Source of the DNA: Vermamoeba vermiformis
Lineage: Eukaryota > Tubulinea > Echinamoebida
Assembly: GCA_045837725.1 (NCBI GenBank)
Contig: JBEWZL010000083.1
Location: forward strand, 124,001-188,000
Reading direction: 5' to 3'
DNA: 64,000 nucleotides
Shown here: positions 39,492 to 51,421 of the stretch, piece after piece
Layout of the letters: the number at the start of each line of letters is the position of its first letter
Numbering within the stretch: position 1 is the first letter of the stretch
Notes under the pieces: generated by a model
What the model was told of the DNA's origin: nothing
What the model saw: the letters and a program-made list of their open reading frames with translations, nothing else
Database searches by the model: none
Position numbers and translations under genes: made by a program

Positions 39492-40810
39492 ATGGACGTC
39501 GAGAACGTGTCGGAATTGATTGATTATGTATATACCACTGAGGACTTCAACTTGAAGCCCTCTATGCAGGAATATCAGAAATTAAAGCGCATCATGAAGG
39601 TGATGGTCAGATTCTACCAGAAGGGCACTGACAGCAAGAAAGGTCAATTAGAAATCGCTACTGATGAGCGCACCAAGTTGATTGTGGACAAGAAGATGAT
39701 TGAAGAACAGATGGCAGCGATAGATCAATTCCCTCCGTTCCATCCCAAGCGTCAAGAATACGAAGGCCAATTAGAGCGCGAATTAGAAGCACTGATCGAA
39801 CAAGACAAGGTGTACGAAGAGCAAGAGAAGAACTTCACCAAGCTGCTCGAGTGGAGCAAGGGCGTCGTGCGCGCCGTGGAGTGGTTGGAACTGCGTCTGG
39901 AACAGTACTGCAACTCTCTCTTCGACGGTATGTGCATGATGTAATTTATGTAGTATTATGGCGATATAATCAGTGGTTATCGTGCTCCGATGTCAGATCG
40001 CACGACTGATCGTGTTTGTTTTTAGATCTCAACCTCGAACAGAACCCCATTAAGTTGACTGTTGATGAATACAAATTCTACAGCAAGTGCTTGGACGAAA
40101 TTACATACAACTTGCAAGAGAGTCAAGACTTTTTCAACGCGAGTGTGGATGGACGTTTGAAGATGTTCCACCAACTCGAGAAGTGCATGATTGAGGCGCA
40201 GTTGGAAGTTATCCGCAAGTACCCCGTCGACAATCTGCGTCGCAAGCACGTGGAGAGCAGAGCTGTTGAAGGACTTGGAGTACGTATCCGAGAACATGAA
40301 AGAGAATCCACAAGTGCTGAAACACCGCGAGAAGATGCGTCTGATGCACGTGGACTTCTTCAAGCTGTTGAAGTGGCAGCGCGAGATGATGACGCGCTTG
40401 CCCTTCGACTCGCCCGAGCTGTTTGTTGGCGGTGACTTGGAACAACTCAAGCACGAGCTCTCTGAAAAGGAGGGCAAGAAAGAGGGTACGTGTCACGTGA
40501 TGTTGACTAAATATGGCAATGTGCTGACCAAATATGGCAATCAGAATTCCAGTACGCGAATGGTCAGGGCCAGACTGACGGCCTGCACGTCAAGTACAGA
40601 GAGTTCACTGCGAGCCAACAGACGGAGGCGAGTGATGGCACCTGTCCCGTCAAGAGTTCAGTGAACGGCGCTGATTCAGTGAACGGCGTCAATTCAGTGA
40701 ACGAGGCGATGAATGGTTTGAACATGAACGAGTGTCCAGTGATGCACAAGAAGAGCGAGGACAAGGGCCAGTTCATTCACAAGGTGTACGATGAGAACGT
40801 CAAGATTTAA
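39492..40810 (+). CDS. Helical protein of unknown family
   Basis: Starts MDVENVSELIDYVYTTEDFN. About 400 residues of mostly charged helix (DKVYEEQEKNFTKLLEWSKG, ENMKENPQVLKHREKMRLMH), ending in a polar tail with three copies of SVNG/SVNE encoded by TTCAGTGAACGG-type repeats (40669-40712). The reading frame shifts by one base near 40250-40265: RRKHVES is in one frame and ELLKDLEYVSENM in the next, and no intron fits. The last intron (about 40486-40545) separates KKEG from FQYANGQGQ. I do not recognise a domain; a trafficking or cytoskeletal adaptor is possible. Confidence 0.65.
40669..40712 (+). repeat. Three TTCAGTGAACGG-type repeats in coding sequence
   Basis: Three consecutive copies of TTCAGTGAACG(G/A), spaced about 18 nt apart, encode S-V-N repeats near the end of the helical protein. 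The reverse-sense relative TTCACTGAACGG occurs twice in tandem within an intron of the depolymerase gene (about 36583-36610) and once in an intron of the CBM20 kinase gene (27899). Confidence 0.6.
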
Positions 40811-40964
40811 GCACTCGTGTGGTGTAGCATATATATATAGACCTATAATACGAGGTGTTACGCGCAGTTTTGTTAATTGAATGCGCATCTAAATTTTGAG
40901 CGAATAAAGTTATTTTGTGACATAACAATAGCGTACCACAACTCAGGATTATTTGCTTATATAA

Positions 40965-42538
40965 ATGGATGATAGCGACGATGATTCACTTATTATGGCA
41001 GGCATGCAGTCTGATAACTCAGATGCAGCTGGATCTGACGAAGAAGATTATTTTGAGTTCAACGGCGACTTGAGCAGTGACATTGCCCCCGACGTCGATG
41101 AGATGGAACTATGTAAGTGTATCGTAATTAATTACAAATTCGTTATTTATTTAAATATTTGAATTAATTTTGGCGGGATCAGTTTCATTTGACGAGGACG
41201 AAGACGATGATGATCTGATGAATACAGAGACTACAGATACCTCAAATAAATATCGCGAGGCGCGCAAAGCATTGTCGCCTTACATAGCAGTGAATGAGCT
41301 GCCAGGACGCGAAACAGAGCGCGATGAGATCTACAACATTGTGCGCGACCACCTCGACGATGAACTCGGCTGCTGCATATGTACGCGAGACTACTAGTGC
41401 GCTATATACCGTACTGACGACTGCAGATGTGAGTGGTGTGCCAGGCACGGGCAAGACAGCGACAGTGCGACACGTGGTGGCACAACTGCAGCGCGAGGTG
41501 AGTGCGCGCGAAGTGAAGGACTTTGTGTGGATCGAGATCAATGCCATGAAGCTCACCTCACCCAATATGGCCTACAGTGTGCTCTGGCAACGCCTCACCG
41601 ACCAGAAACAACAGCCCAAGAAGGCGCAAGATCTGCTCGACAAACGATTCAAACAGCGCGACACCAAGCGACCCATGTGGTACGTATGCGATATATATAT
41701 ATATATATACACCTTATATGCCAGTCACTAAATACGCGTCAGTGTGGTGCTGCTGGACGAGATCGATCAGCTGGTGACGCGCAATCAGCTGGTGCTGTAC
41801 AATCTGTTTGACTGGCCGCGCCGTGCCCACTCCAAGCTGATTGTGATCGGCATTGCCAACACGATGGACTTGCCTGAGCGACTGCTGCCCAAAGTGCACT
41901 CGCGCTTGGGTCTGCAAAGAGTGTCATTTGCAGCCTACAGCAGTGCGCAGCTCGAACAGATCGCGCGTCAGAGACTCGGGTCCTATGTGACGCTGTTCGA
42001 CACTGCCGCACTGCTCTTAGTCGCGCGCAAAGTCGCTGCCACCACTGCTGATGCGCGTCGTGCGCTCGAAGTGCTGCGCCGTGCACTCTTGTTGGCTGAG
42101 CGCGAGGCTGAAGCGCGGCCCAGTGCCAGTCCCGTGCTCGTGACAGCACGTGTCGTGGATGCTGCGCTGGGAGCTCTGCTGGCACGCGCGAAATGTCCCG
42201 CACTGCGCTCAGCACCGCGCCACGCACGACTGTTGGTGGCTACTGTCGCGCGACTGAGTGGCACAGTGACAGTCTCCGAGGTGCTGGAGAGATATTCCGC
42301 GCTGTGTCTCAAGTGGCAGGTGGCACCCCTCGGGCCCTCACAACTGCGTGCCGTGCTGTCCTCATTGGCGGCGTGTCGACTGGTCACGTGCGACCACGAC
42401 CGCGTGGTGCTGTGCATTGAACGGGTGCGTGTCCGTGCTCGCGCGTGACTGTACTAACATAGTTATTTTGTATTGTAGGACGACATGTTGTTTGCACTGA
42501 GCACTGATGACTTGGCGATGAAATTTCTCAACGAATGA
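40965..42538 (+). CDS. ORC1: Origin recognition complex subunit 1, short form
   Basis: Starts MDDSDDDSLIMAGMQSDNSD, with an acidic N-terminus of about 90 residues. The AAA+ core follows: GRETERDEIYNIV, Walker A SGVPGTGKTATV, EINAMKLTSPNMAYSVLW (the ORC1-specific stretch), Walker B VVLLDEIDQLVT, NLFDWPRRAHSKL and NTMDLPERLLPKV, then a winged-helix end. These blocks separate it from CDC6. The BAH domain found at the N-terminus of animal and plant ORC1 is absent. About six exons; one intron contains a (TA)n run at about 41693-41708. Role: ATP-dependent loading of the replicative helicase. Confidence 0.88.
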
Positions 42539-42614
42539 AGCACGCAGAATGAAATTCTTGCAAAGTATTGAATGTACAGAGAAGTGGATTGTAAATAAGC
42601 AAATTTATTGTATA

Positions 42615-42896
42615 TTACTGGATGTACGTGCCCTCCTTTTCACTGCGCATAGTTCGCCTCACATCTGCAGTGGTTTTGCTCTCAATGCCGTGCTTGATGT
42701 CTTGCAAGTCGTGCACCGTCTCTTGTTCAGGGCGAGGGACTGCTTTGAGAGTGTCGGGCATGTCTCTGTCTTCAATGTCTTGATTCTCTTTGCCGTGCAG
42801 ATAAGGTTCGAGCTTGTCTACGCGCACTCTGCTCAAATCTGGTGGATTGCCGCCGATTGTGCTCTCATTTGTATCGTAATCGAGTTTGTCTGACAT
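42615..42896 (-). CDS. Small acidic protein, unknown
   Basis: Single-exon frame of 93 codons starting MSDKLDYDTNESTIGGNPPD, tail to tail with ORC1 and about 75 nt from its stop. Polar and charged, probably disordered. No family recognised, but codon use and the position between two well-supported genes make it plausible. Confidence 0.5.
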   Translation of the reverse strand: MSDKLDYDTNESTIGGNPPDLSRVRVDKLEPYLHGKENQDIEDRDMPDTLKAVPRPEQETVHDLQDIKHGIESKTTADVRRTMRSEKEGTYIQ

Positions 42897-43067
42897 GTCT
42901 TTGTTGTTTTTGTATTATTGATTACTGAAATAGACGAGAAACAAGCCTTAAATACTCCCGGAGCGAATTCTCAGCGCGATCCGATTGAAATTTGAACAAA
43001 ATTGAAGCCAAGCGTGAGTGATTATACATCTGTACACCTTTATTATATAGTAAATACATTTGCGATA

Positions 43068-44020
43068 TTACAGCACATCCCAGAGCTTCTCGAATGCAGT
43101 GCAGATCTTACCGCAGGCCACAGAGGCAGAGAGCGGATAAGACGAGAAACAAATCTTCTGATCGACGTAATCAAACACGTCTTCGCCCTTAGAATAGGCA
43201 CCCACCACAAATACGACTGGCTCGTCTTCGGGGAGCGTTTGAACGAAATTGAACAGATCGACCACTTCACCTGCATCAGTAGAGCCTGTTGGTATTATTA
43301 GTTATAAGTAATATATTGGTAGTAATATATTAATTACTCACCAATGCGGCGACAACCCACAGGCAGATGTGCAGTGACTGGATTCTTGACAATCTTCAAC
43401 AAAGTCTTGCTGCCCTCTTTCTCAGTGCTGCGAATCTTCATCTCATGTAGTAGTTGCACTATATATATATAATTGCCAGTGTTAGTCGAATGATTTAAAC
43501 TCAGATCCACCGCTCTGGATCGCGATCACCTACCCATGAGTCCAGCAAAGCGCTTAAATGTGCGTGGAATGCGTGTCTGTGGATTGAGTTCAATGAGCAC
43601 ATTCTTCTTGGTGTGTATATACACTTTTAATAGGCCTGCTTTGTTCAGCGGACTGTCCAGCAGTGTCAACAGGCACTGGATCCGGGTCAGAAATTAGTGT
43701 GCGTGCATATCACAAGATTATCATATGTGGTAGAGGAGAATATGGTCCATTACAGGCATTAAATTAATTAACTGATTTTTGTCGATCGGATCTGGATTCA
43801 AAAAAATAATTAATTTAATTACCTGGTGCGTGATGTCAGGTCTGGCTTCAGAAAAGTCCTTATTCATCTTCTTCATAAATGTAATGTGATCGTCGCAGTT
43901 CAATAGCTCGTGGCCCTTCTTGCCCTTCATAGTCTCCAAGAACGCGCCTTCTAAGATGACGATCAGTTGCTTCTTGCCGCCAGCGTGCTTCTCTGCCTTG
44001 TCGCGTGTGAGATTAGACAT
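43068..44020 (-). CDS. EMG1: rRNA pseudouridine N1-methyltransferase EMG1/NEP1
   Basis: Starts [20 protein letters not shown]. The Nep1 SPOUT-domain blocks are clear: [71 protein letters not shown] and [12 protein letters not shown]. It methylates a hypermodified pseudouridine of 18S rRNA and is needed for 40S assembly in the nucleolus. Four or five exons. The length of about 230 residues is normal. Confidence 0.93.
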
Positions 44021-44182
44021 GTGTGTTATATGAATATGCGCTCTTGTGGCCTATTCTCGTGACGTTCAAGTGAACTGAGTGCTCCATCCGCCGTTCATTT
44101 TTATTCGCCCAATTCCAGGTACTAGCACAGCGCTCGCGCGATCAGTGCGCACTATACACTACACAGCACTGACACAGTACGA

Positions 44183-46327
44183 ATGACCTCGTTTGAGGTG
44201 TTGAACTGCTCCTCTGAGAGCGACGAGTTTCCAGCGCTCAATCTGCAGACGGGACAGGGCGCATGGCAGACTGACGGCTATGTGCGCGAGGCGACTATAG
44301 ACCTTGGATTTAATATGCCCACTAGCTTTGATAAAGTCGAATTAGGTACGCTAGATATCGATTATTGGATAATTATAAATAAGCGTGACAGGCAATCTCG
44401 GATGTGCTTTCATCGAGCTACTCGTGGCTAAAGACGCTGATAGTGATGAATATGAAGCACTAGTAGCACCTGTAGCGCTGCAATCATACAGCGAGAGCAA
44501 ATCCAACACGAACAGAACGAAGAGCTTTGTATTCACTATGAAAGACAAACTCAAAGCTAAAGTGGCGCAACAGAACTGGACCAAGCTGCGCATCATATGC
44601 AAGCAGACATTCAACACTACCATGCCGATCGGACTCAGTTTTGTGCGCATCAACAGCACCAGCAAGACTGCGCCAGTTGTGAATGCGAATGTGAAGCCGA
44701 GCAGTGCTAATACTACTACTCATACTACGCATAGCACTAGCACTAATAACAACACGAACACAGCGAGCAACACGAGTGCACTGCCCAAGAGCAGCAGCAG
44801 ACTGGTGTTCGACGAGTCCCCCGAGGACGAAGAGAGTGCTGCCGCGCTGTTCCACAAGATCAAGCCGCAGTCCCTCACCTTCACGCAGTTGAAGGCACAG
44901 GTCGAGCAAGAGAAGCTCAAGACACCTGTCAAAAAGACTCCCGTGGCCAATAATAGCGCTGCACCTGCGCGGGACAATCCGTTCAGTGAAACAAAGAGTG
45001 CCACCAAACCCGCAGAGAAGAGTGTTAATAACAGCAATACTATAATAGGCAATAAGAGTGCCACTGACAAGAAGACGACTGACAGCAAGAAGAGCGACAG
45101 TAACACGGCTAAAAATAGCTCCAATAATGATACCAAAAATAGTAATAATAAGATTGCAAGTGACACCAAGAGCACGAAGAACGCATTGCCAAGTAAGGAT
45201 AAAAATAGCGCAAAGAATGACGACAAGAAGAAGAGTGTGCCACTCAACAAAGTGATGGTAAGCACGTGATTTCACTGAACTCCATTTGACACGTGTCACA
45301 TTTGACAGGCAGGTGTCACCATTGTCATCTCGGGCATTCAAAATCCTGAGCGCCACAAGCTGCGCACACTGGTCAAAGAGATGGGTGAGTGCCACCACGT
45401 GTCATGCACCTGTCAATCACTAACTCGCACCAGGTGGCAAGTACAGCCCTGACTGGGACGAGGGTGCCACGCACTTGATTGCCGTGTTCCCCAATGCCCC
45501 TAAAGTCCAACAAGCTGCGCAGGACGGTGCGACTATTGTGACCAAAGACTGGATCTACGACAGTCACAAGCGCGCAGCACGACAGAATGAACGACAGTAC
45601 TTGTTGGGGGGCAACAAGAAGCATAAGACGAGTAAGTGTCACACCGCTGTGCTGCGATGAGTGTTAACAGTGCTGTTTGACAGAGGACTCAGACGAGGAG
45701 TCAGACTCGGGACCGAATGAGTACGACTACGACGATGGATTTCTGGTAGCGGACGATGCAATGGACGGGGACTACGATCCGTCAGTCAAGGCCAAGCCCA
45801 AGACCAAGCCAAAGAACAAGGCAGTGATGCTCGCAGATGATGACATGGACACCATCAACGAGGCCGAGCAGTGGCTGAGCAGCACCAAGTCACAGTCCAA
45901 ACACGGTGTCAAGCGCAAGCAGGAGGACGAGGACGAAGAGGAAGAGCTGCTGCACCTCAACAAGAAGGTGAAGCTCGACAAGAGTGCTGCCAAATCCGCG
46001 GCCAAGCAACAGCAACACGAGTCAGACTCGGGCGAGGGCACTGAGGGCATGGCTGAAGATGACATTGAAGCGCAAGTGCAGCAGTTGAAGCGCGGCAAGT
46101 TGAGTGGGGACAATAAGACTAGCAACAAGAACAACAACAACAAGAATAGTAATGCTCACAAGAACACGAGTCACAAGCCTAATGCAGTGCAGCAAGATGA
46201 CGACGATGAGCTGACTGATGAGATGCGTGAGGACGAGATCCGCTCTCATCTCAAGCGTGCGAGTTCACAGCTGAGTCGCGACAGTCAGGGCACACAAGAA
46301 CTCGCTGAAGATGAGCTGTTGTATTGA
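44183..46327 (+). CDS. XRCC1: XRCC1-like DNA repair scaffold with one BRCT domain
   Basis: Starts MTSFEVLNCSSESDEFPALN. The N-terminal domain (DLGFNMPTSFDKVELGNLGC then FVRINSTSK) matches the XRCC1 NTD that binds DNA polymerase beta. A K/S/T/N-rich linker precedes a BRCT domain (GVTIVISGIQNPERHKLRTL, GGKYSPDWDEGATHLIAVF, WIYDSHKRAARQNE), matching the central BRCT1 that binds poly(ADP-ribose). The remainder is acidic and lysine-rich with no second BRCT, so the ligase III interaction module is missing. Role: scaffold for single-strand break repair in the nucleus. About five exons; TGACACGTGTCA lies in an intron at 45287. Confidence 0.85.
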
Positions 46328-46440
46328 TCTACCTTGTAAATATATTGAGATAAACCTCGATCGTAATGTACGCAGCTGAACACAAGTTGAGGGTGCACGG
46401 GTGTCATATACATAGTATTTTATTAATCTTAGGGGTGGGT

Positions 46441-47422
46441 CTAGGAGAATTTAAATCCAGGACCGCCTCGTCCACGACCACCGCGACCTCGATCGCCGCC
46501 GAATCCACCTCGTCCGCGACCACCGCGATCACCACCGAAGCCACCGCGACCTCCTCGGAATCCACCGCGATCACCACCGCGGCCTCCTCGGAATCCACCG
46601 CGACCACCAGGTCCACCACGGCCTCCTCGTCCACCTCTGCCTGCAGGCTTGGCACCTGGAGGGGGCTCTTGGAACATGTGCGCGGGCAACAAGCGCTCGG
46701 GACTGATGTAGCACTTGCCACCACTGTTGAAGGACGTCGCTTGGAACCCTGCTTGGGGCTTGACGGTGAAGTGCTGCAAGGGGCATGATTAGAATTGAGT
46801 ATGATATTTAAGTGCTGGAGCTATTGTAGTGGATGACAGCAGTGAATGTATCAATTTTGATATCAAATGCAATGCGTTATTTAAATGGAGCTTCAGTGTC
46901 AGAAAACTCGTGCTATTTCATCGTGGATCACTATTCATTATTCATTCTCACGAATCTAATTGATTTATAATTATGTCCAAATATTATTTAGCTCGTATCA
47001 CGAAGAAATCAATCGTCGATCTCATCTGCGATCCACCATAGAAAATAAAATATCGCTAAAAATAATACATACCACGTCGTTAACAGCACCAAAAATTTCG
47101 TCAATTGTTCCAATCACTGTCTTATTCTCCAAAAATACTGGGGCGTTAAACTTGGGGATTCGATCAGCTGTGTTAGCTTTGAAAACCATTTCGTTTTCGC
47201 AGGGATGAACGAATTCAGCGTATTCTAATTATTTTTATCAATCCTTAGTTAGTTACGATAATAATCAAAATAAATAAATTAATAATTACCGATGATCGAA
47301 TCAGGATTGGTCAGATTCATATCGCCGCCAAAGCCTCCACGACCTCCACGGCCACCACCACGACCGCCAAAACCTCCTCGGCCACCAAAGCCACCTCGAC
47401 CGCCTCGTCCTCCGCGTGACAT
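46441..47422 (-). CDS. GAR1: H/ACA snoRNP protein GAR1
   Basis: Starts MSRGGRGGRGGFGGRGG, an RGG domain. The conserved GAR1 core follows: ENEMVFKANTADRIPKFNAP, VFLENKTVIGTIDEIFG and HFTVKPQAGFQATSF with PERLLP. A second long RGG tail ends GPGFKFS. This is the classical RGG-core-RGG layout of GAR1, which helps pseudouridylation of rRNA in nucleoli. Three exons, about 230 residues. Confidence 0.95.
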
Positions 47423-47725
47423 TATTGTATCTTAGTTCAGGTCGATATTATTCTGCAACTGTTCGGTTTTGTTACACGAGCAAAAAAAAAGCCTCCCTAC
47501 CAGATTGCAGGGAGGCATTACCAAATTAGGAAAGTGCCTCTGCGAAATCGGTATTGAACTGAAGAATCCTTTATTGAACTCGGTCTTACTACTCAATTGA
47601 TTGTTGAGAAGGCAGTTGGACTGCAGGGTTTATTCACAAAAATTTACAACAAGGTTTTTGCGTTACTCGCAAGTTGATAAGAGCAATAAATAATAGCATT
47701 CGCGTTGAATATATTACACCACGCG
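47423..47725 (-). other. Gap with terminator-like hairpin (possible Pol III RNA end)
   Basis: Between the USP 3' end and the GAR1 ATG. On the minus strand GCCTCCCT, a 10-nt loop and AGGGAGGC (47491-47516) form a perfect 8-bp stem followed by nine Ts (47482-47490). A GTTCAATACC string, resembling a Pol III B box, lies upstream on the same strand near 47550. The arrangement resembles the 3' end of a short Pol III transcript. No known RNA family was recognised. Confidence 0.4.
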
Positions 47726-49661
47726 TTACTCGCGCTCGTAGAACAACATGTACGCCTCAGACTGCAGCACCGTGCTCTCCGAGACGAAGCGATAACTGTC
47801 GTCTGAGATGTACACCCACTGACTGGGCACTGTGCGCTGGTGCTCGTGCGTGGTGTGGACTGTGTGGTGCGCGGCAGTGGTGCTGTTGTACGCTGCTTGC
47901 CAGTCATCAATCAGCTGATCGTAGTTGAACACTGGCACGCTGTCCAGCAGTTTGCGGAATATCGTGTAGTGCCCGCCGAATGCACCGCCCGTGTGCGCAA
48001 TGACTGCCACGAGTCGGTAGTTCACGTGCTTGGCCTCGTGCTTGTCTTGGTCTGTGGGTGCCAGTTTGGTGGCAATCAGATCGCGCTTGCGTACCAGCTC
48101 TTCAGTCTTGAGATCGACTTCCTCCGCACTCGTTTGATTGGTGTTGTTGTTCGTGGTGGTGATGGGTGCAAATATGTTCTCGAGAGCGGAGGCACGGAAG
48201 TCTGGAATGAGATCCAAGAGCGGGAATTTCGATCTGACGCGTCCAGTGCTCGCATGACCGTGCTCGTCCTCAGACAGACTCTCCTCATCGTCCTCGTCCT
48301 CGTACACCTCGGGCGGCTTGAACTCACCAATGTTGAACGACGAGAAGGGATACATATTGAGCTCGGTGGGGAAGGTGAATCGGTCTGTGTTCTTCTGCAA
48401 ATATGACGACAGCCGCGAGACTTGCAGACGTTGCCAGTGCAGACACAACAGCTTGGGCAGACGACTGATCGCGAGTCGTTTAGTGATGGGCCACTGACGG
48501 CGAATGCGGCTGTGAGGACGCACTGGCATGCCACGCTGCGCACAGCCCACGCAATTGAGATCACGGATCTTCTCTTCGCGCACATAGGACCACAGCGCAC
48601 GCTCGAGGTCAGTGATCTTGTCGTCACGTGATCGCGGTCGCGTGGGTGGTGCGAGTGAGAGGTCCATGAAGTGCTGGCGCGTGAGTGACTTGTAGCCGCA
48701 GAAAGCGCACTCGAGCACGGACTCGAGCACACCGCAGAACGGATTGGTGGTCCAGCCGAGACTCGTCTTGAGCTTGTGATAGCTCTGCTGCTCGTGCGTA
48801 GTCTCGCTCAGTGCTTTGAGACCTGTCTTGCTGTCGTGGCGTGCAGCAGTGAGGTCTGTCTTGCTGAAGTAGAGCCGCGGCAGTGGCGTGTACTCGGTGC
48901 TGAACAGACACTGCACAATGTGACGCGTGTGACGGGACTTGACTTGCTTCAGAAAGCTCTCCGTCTCCTCTTCAATGGTGGACAGCAAATAGCGCATAAA
49001 TTCGTGCGCGTCCTGTAGTGTGCGTGGAGTTAGCCAAGTGACAGCAGTGATCTCAGTCCGCACTCGCGTCCTACCTGTTGTTCGCCAGTCAAGAAGCGCT
49101 TCTTCACATTGCCCTCGCGCGCGATTTTGGGTACAATAGCACGGTCTTTAGTAGCCACGCACATGTCTGTGAAAGGTGTCAGATCTAGTGCTCACTGTGC
49201 AACATTCGCGACTGCAGGCGTATTCGTATTAACATAATAATTATTTTAGAGAGTTATTCGTGCATTGATATCAACTTTGGAGCGAGCATCAAATAGTGAT
49301 CATAAATCTGGTACCTTGAAGTGACTGGTAAAGTGTTTGAGTTATTTTTCCCTGCGTCTCCTTGGCACGAGTGTGAACATACAAATGAAAATATTTGAGT
49401 CCGGATAATGCCTGAATAAATTCCGTAGTTATTAGTAATTTGTAATTATCGCCCGATCGAACTGTTTACCTGTATTACAGAGTTTAAAAAACAGGAATTT
49501 CCAATGTTCTTAAGACCTAATACTGGATTATAGGTGTCATCGGCTGTATTATTAGGGTTATGGTGGTGATGCGGTGGGTGATTGAGTGTTTGGAAGGCAG
49601 TAAGCGGTCCATTTAGTTGCGGAACACCACCACCGTACATGCTGTAGGTAATGTTGTCCAT
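47726..49661 (-). CDS. Ubiquitin-specific protease (C19 family)
   Basis: Starts MDNITYSMYGGGVPQLNGPL. The cysteine box is GLKNIGNSCFLNSVIQALSG, followed by QQDAHEFMRYLL. A zinc-ribbon is formed by CAFCGYKS and LNCVGCAQR. The histidine box is AHTGGAFGGHYTIFRK, and SDDSYRFVSESTVLQSEAYM closes the fold. All catalytic elements are present, in about 590 residues. An acidic insert (EDEDDEESLSEDEHG) lies in the finger-palm region. Closest in size to small USPs such as USP30 or yeast UBP1, but no membrane helix is seen. It should remove ubiquitin from protein targets. Four or five exons. Confidence 0.87.
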
Positions 49662-49819
49662 ATACTAGTCACCAGGCAAGTAACAGAGCTCAGAGAGCAG
49701 CCACGATGAAATTTGAGGAGTGAGTTCAGTGCACGTGATCGTTTGGCCAAATAAGGAAATACGTTCATACACCGCACTGCACGAAGCTGTTACAAAGTCG
49801 CATTTATTAACAAGTACAT

Positions 49820-51421
49820 TTAGGCAAAGGGATCAAACGAGACAGGACGTGACTGCAACAAGGTTAGTTCGCGCGCACATGACAACAGGACACTTACTTG
49901 CTGCGAGACTTGCGGGGCAGTTTGAGCATTCATCTGCATCTGCTGTTGTTGTCGCATTTGTTGCAGTAGTATCGCGAACTGTTGTTGCTGCACTGGTGTC
50001 ATTTGTTGCAGCTGCTGTGGTGTGATCTGTTGCAGCATTTGTATCTGTTGCGGTGTCAGCTGTTGATACGCCATCTGTGCATTCTGTGGTGTGACAACTG
50101 TCTGTTGCGGCTGTGCAGGCTGAGCATAGGGCTGTGTGGGTGTGTAGTGCGGCTGTGCGAGGGGTTGTGTGGGCTGTGCGGTGAATGGACTGAAGGACTG
50201 TGCCGAGGGTGTGACTGCGTGCGACTGCGAACTGAATGCAGGGGTCGCAGTGAAGGGCTGCGTGGGAGTGGCGCTGAAGTTGAGGGGCGTGGTGTACGCG
50301 TGTGGCTGCGAGGGGTAGCTGGGTGTGGACTGGGGGATCAGCGAGGGCTGCATGGGGGTGAGGGGTTGAGGTGGGGGGTGGGGGGGGGGGGGGGGGGTGA
50401 GGGGTTGAGCAGTGAGGGGTTGAGCAGTGAGGGGTTGTGTGGCTTGTGCTTGGAATGGATTGAACAGCTGTGGTGCGGACTGAGTGGCCCCCGTTGCAGA
50501 CTGTGCAAAGAATGGATTGGTGCTGGTGCCAGTGGTGTGTGAGGGAGCACTCAGGCCCAAGAAGGGATTGCTGGTCGTGGCTGGCACGGGCTGTGCAGTG
50601 ACCGGTGTGTCCCAGTTGATGAGCAGCAAGTCGTTCTTGGCTGAGGTCTGTGGCTGTGTGCGCGGTGGTTCGTGCTGTGTGCCGAGTGTGAGCGATGGAA
50701 TGTCATCGCCGAGGATGTTTGAGAGGGGCTCGGGCTGTGGCGTGTCGTCGTACTCGCCCACACTGGCGCTGCGGCCCTTGCTGCCTGAGTTGCGGCGAGT
50801 GCTCGAGGCACGTGACTGGCCCTCAGTCGCGACCCAGCGCTTCTCTTGATAAGTGAGGCGTATGAACTCGCGCACAGCTTTGGGGTCGTTCGAGTCTGGC
50901 ATGCGGTAGTCAGCAGGACTCCACCGCGCTAGCCAGTACTGACGCGCTTTCTGGTGGTGCAGATGTCAGGCATCGCTCGAGTGTGGACATGTATAGTGTC
51001 AATTACCTCATTGCCACCTTCTTGGAGCTTTTTAATGTCGTCTGGAGTGAACCGAGCCATTGAAATGCTGTTGACGCGGTGCGAGAACTCCCGGCTAGAT
51101 TTACAATATTTAATTTAATTTGCATATCGAAATAATACTAGGAGTTGTTTAATTGCATTTATACACGTTATTGTGCTTTTAAAAATTATTACTTGTTTAA
51201 TTGAAAAATTGCTTACTGGATGCCGGAGCACTGTGTGCAGACAAAAGTGGCAAAATTCATACACGCATATACGGGGCCCTATTAAGCATATTAGGACTTA
51301 TTCGTGAGCCGCGGTAACGCACCTTCTGTCCACAGTCCATGCATCTATTATTGCCGGGGATTTGTACAAGCTGTCGCAATATTTTTTGGTGTCTGTCTTC
51401 TTGCACTTTGGACGAGCTCAT
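49820..51421 (-). CDS. AGFG-like ArfGAP with NPF motifs
   Basis: Starts MSSSKVQEDRHQKILRQLVQ. The ArfGAP zinc finger is split over three exons: NNRCMDCGQK, ACMNFATFVCTQCSGIH and REFSHRVNSISMARFTPDDI, with KARQYWLARW after. The arginine finger position is kept. The C-terminal half is low complexity (P, Q, T, A) and carries NPFLGL, NPFFAQ and NPFQAQ, which are EH-domain-binding motifs, as in AGFG1/Hrb. This points to a role in clathrin-linked endosomal traffic by stimulating Arf GTP hydrolysis. An 18-G run (50380-50397) encodes part of a proline tract. The gene ends SRPVSFDPFA. Confidence 0.85.
50380..50397 (+). repeat. 18-base G homopolymer inside coding sequence
   Basis: Eighteen consecutive Gs (Cs on the coding strand) encode prolines in the disordered half of the ArfGAP. 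Such runs slip easily in replication and sequencing, so the exact length is uncertain. Confidence 0.7.

Noticed and set aside
41693-41708. (TA)n run in an ORC1 intron
   Set aside because: Simple dinucleotide repeat within a short intron; no reason to consider it functional.
44484-45398. 304-codon minus-strand frame with many leucines and valines
   Set aside because: Antisense of the XRCC1 NTD and linker exons; hydrophobic content is a by-product of the S/T/K/N-rich coding strand.
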